From the NCBI GenBank assembly GCA_023260315.1, contig JALQVQ010000057.1, positions 1-7,267 of the forward strand: DNA of 7,267 bases. The letters run 5' to 3'. The stretch's first letter is position 1; each line of letters opens with the position of its first letter. The notes beneath the pieces are model-generated. The model was given only the letters and a program-made list of their open reading frames with translations. It ran no database searches and was not told the origin of the DNA. The position numbers and the translations under genes are program-made. The DNA comes from Burkholderiaceae bacterium. Its GTDB lineage: Bacteria; Pseudomonadota; Gammaproteobacteria; Burkholderiales; Burkholderiaceae_C. This document shows, piece by piece, positions 6,973 through 7,267 of this stretch.

Positions 6973-7179
6973 CTATTGTTGGCTGGCCAGTCGATTCTTA
7001 GCAACATAAACGGTGACAACCACCGCCATCGCAAATGAGATCGTGACCCATGACCACTGCTCGTTTAGCAACGGTATTGAGACCAAAATACCCATGAAGG
7101 GTTGCAGAGACTGCACCTGGCTGACGCCCATGACCCCGCCGAGTACCAAGCCGCGGTACCACGCAAAAAAGCCAATCCA
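6973..7179 (-). CDS. EamA/DMT-type transporter, C-terminal part only
   Basis: About 68 codons show the end of a ten-helix drug/metabolite transporter. The segment begins WIGFFAWYRG (a conserved stretch near the penultimate helices), continues GVSQVQSLQPF, then has two hydrophobic helices and a basic tail ending at the stop at 6973-6975. A full member has about 300 residues, so about three quarters is missing. The frame stays open upstream to a stop near 7255, but sequence above about 7180 does not look like transporter and reads instead as IF-2 on the other strand. The gene is therefore cut by a junction. It is followed after 4 bases by the phosphatase gene, so the two likely form an operon. 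Substrate (amino acids, metabolites or drugs) cannot be inferred. Confidence 0.75.
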   Translation of the reverse strand, partial: WIGFFAWYRGLVLGGVMGVSQVQSLQPFMGILVSIPLLNEQWSWVTISFAMAVVVTVYVAKNRLASQQ

Positions 7180-7267
7180 GAAAAAGTTAAGAATGAACTC
7201 ATGACGCATGAAGTTATACCTGAGGAACTTGGTGGGGATTCCATGTTTTTGGAATTATCTGCTAAAA
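7165..7267 (+). CDS. infB: Fragment of translation initiation factor IF-2 (GTPase domain)
   Basis: In the frame containing the ATG at 7201 the sequence reads KKANPEKVKNEL, then THEVIPEELGGDSMF, then LELSAK at the window end. In IF-2 this is the stretch after the G4 motif NKID, leading to the G5 motif SAK (7258-7266). The ATG is internal to the gene and is not a start. Only about 34 codons are present, between the junction and the window edge. Codons are AT-rich, unlike the transporter and phosphatase next to it, suggesting a different source genome or a distant part of the same one. IF-2 would not normally lie here in Burkholderiales, where infB sits with nusA and rbfA. Confidence 0.7.

Noticed and set aside
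1..7267. Defence system, CRISPR array, insertion sequence, tRNA or integration site
   Set aside because: No repeat-spacer pattern, transposase, terminal repeats, tRNA-like fold or recombinase was seen. The only phage-like sequence is the short helicase fragment at the left edge.

Overview
The window looks like about 7 kb of a betaproteobacterial chromosome, most likely Burkholderiales. The evidence is the character of the PriA, HemE, DsbD/ScsB-type, creatininase-family, histidine phosphatase and EamA-type proteins, the co-directional hemE-priA pair, and moderately high G+C. The assignment rests on protein character read by eye, not on a search.

Layout. Bases 2 to about 196 (+) are a fragment of a T4-like (UvsW-type) phage helicase that stops abruptly and runs into the interior of priA. 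Bases 181-1542 (-) are priA, the primosomal helicase, cut off after its zinc-binding domain so that the C-terminal third is missing. Bases 1543-1864 are a 322-base AT-rich intergenic region (34% G+C over 1561-1800) with a perfect DnaA box and a possible priA promoter. Bases 1865-2953 (-) are hemE (uroporphyrinogen decarboxylase). Bases 2994-5357 (-) are a complete DsbD/ScsB-type membrane thiol-disulfide reductase. A divergent intergenic region of about 106 bases follows. Bases 5464-6297 (+) are a creatininase-family amidohydrolase. Bases 6294-6968 (-) are a histidine phosphatase-like protein whose stop overlaps that of the creatininase-family gene. Bases 6973 to about 7179 (-) are the C-terminal end of an EamA/DMT-type transporter. 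Bases from about 7165 to the end (+) are a piece of the GTPase domain of translation factor IF-2.

How the genes relate. dsbD, hemE and priA run in one direction (dsbD to hemE 40 bases, hemE to priA 322 bases). The first two may share a transcript, while priA probably has its own promoter in the AT-rich gap. The transporter and the phosphatase form a tight pair (4-base gap). The creatininase-family gene is transcribed divergently from dsbD and converges on the phosphatase. Roles are envelope thiol redox, haem synthesis and replication restart, plus an amidohydrolase, a phosphatase-like protein and a transporter of unknown substrate. Nothing looks like a defence system, CRISPR array, insertion sequence or complete mobile element.

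The most important caution is that both ends are chimeric. On the left a phage helicase is joined to truncated priA, and on the right an infB fragment is joined to a truncated transporter gene. At each join a short stretch reads plausibly in both partners. This pattern fits amplification or assembly chimeras better than biological gene fusion. The most interesting biological signals are the AT-rich, DnaA-box-containing hemE-priA gap and the histidine phosphatase-like protein lacking its second catalytic histidine.
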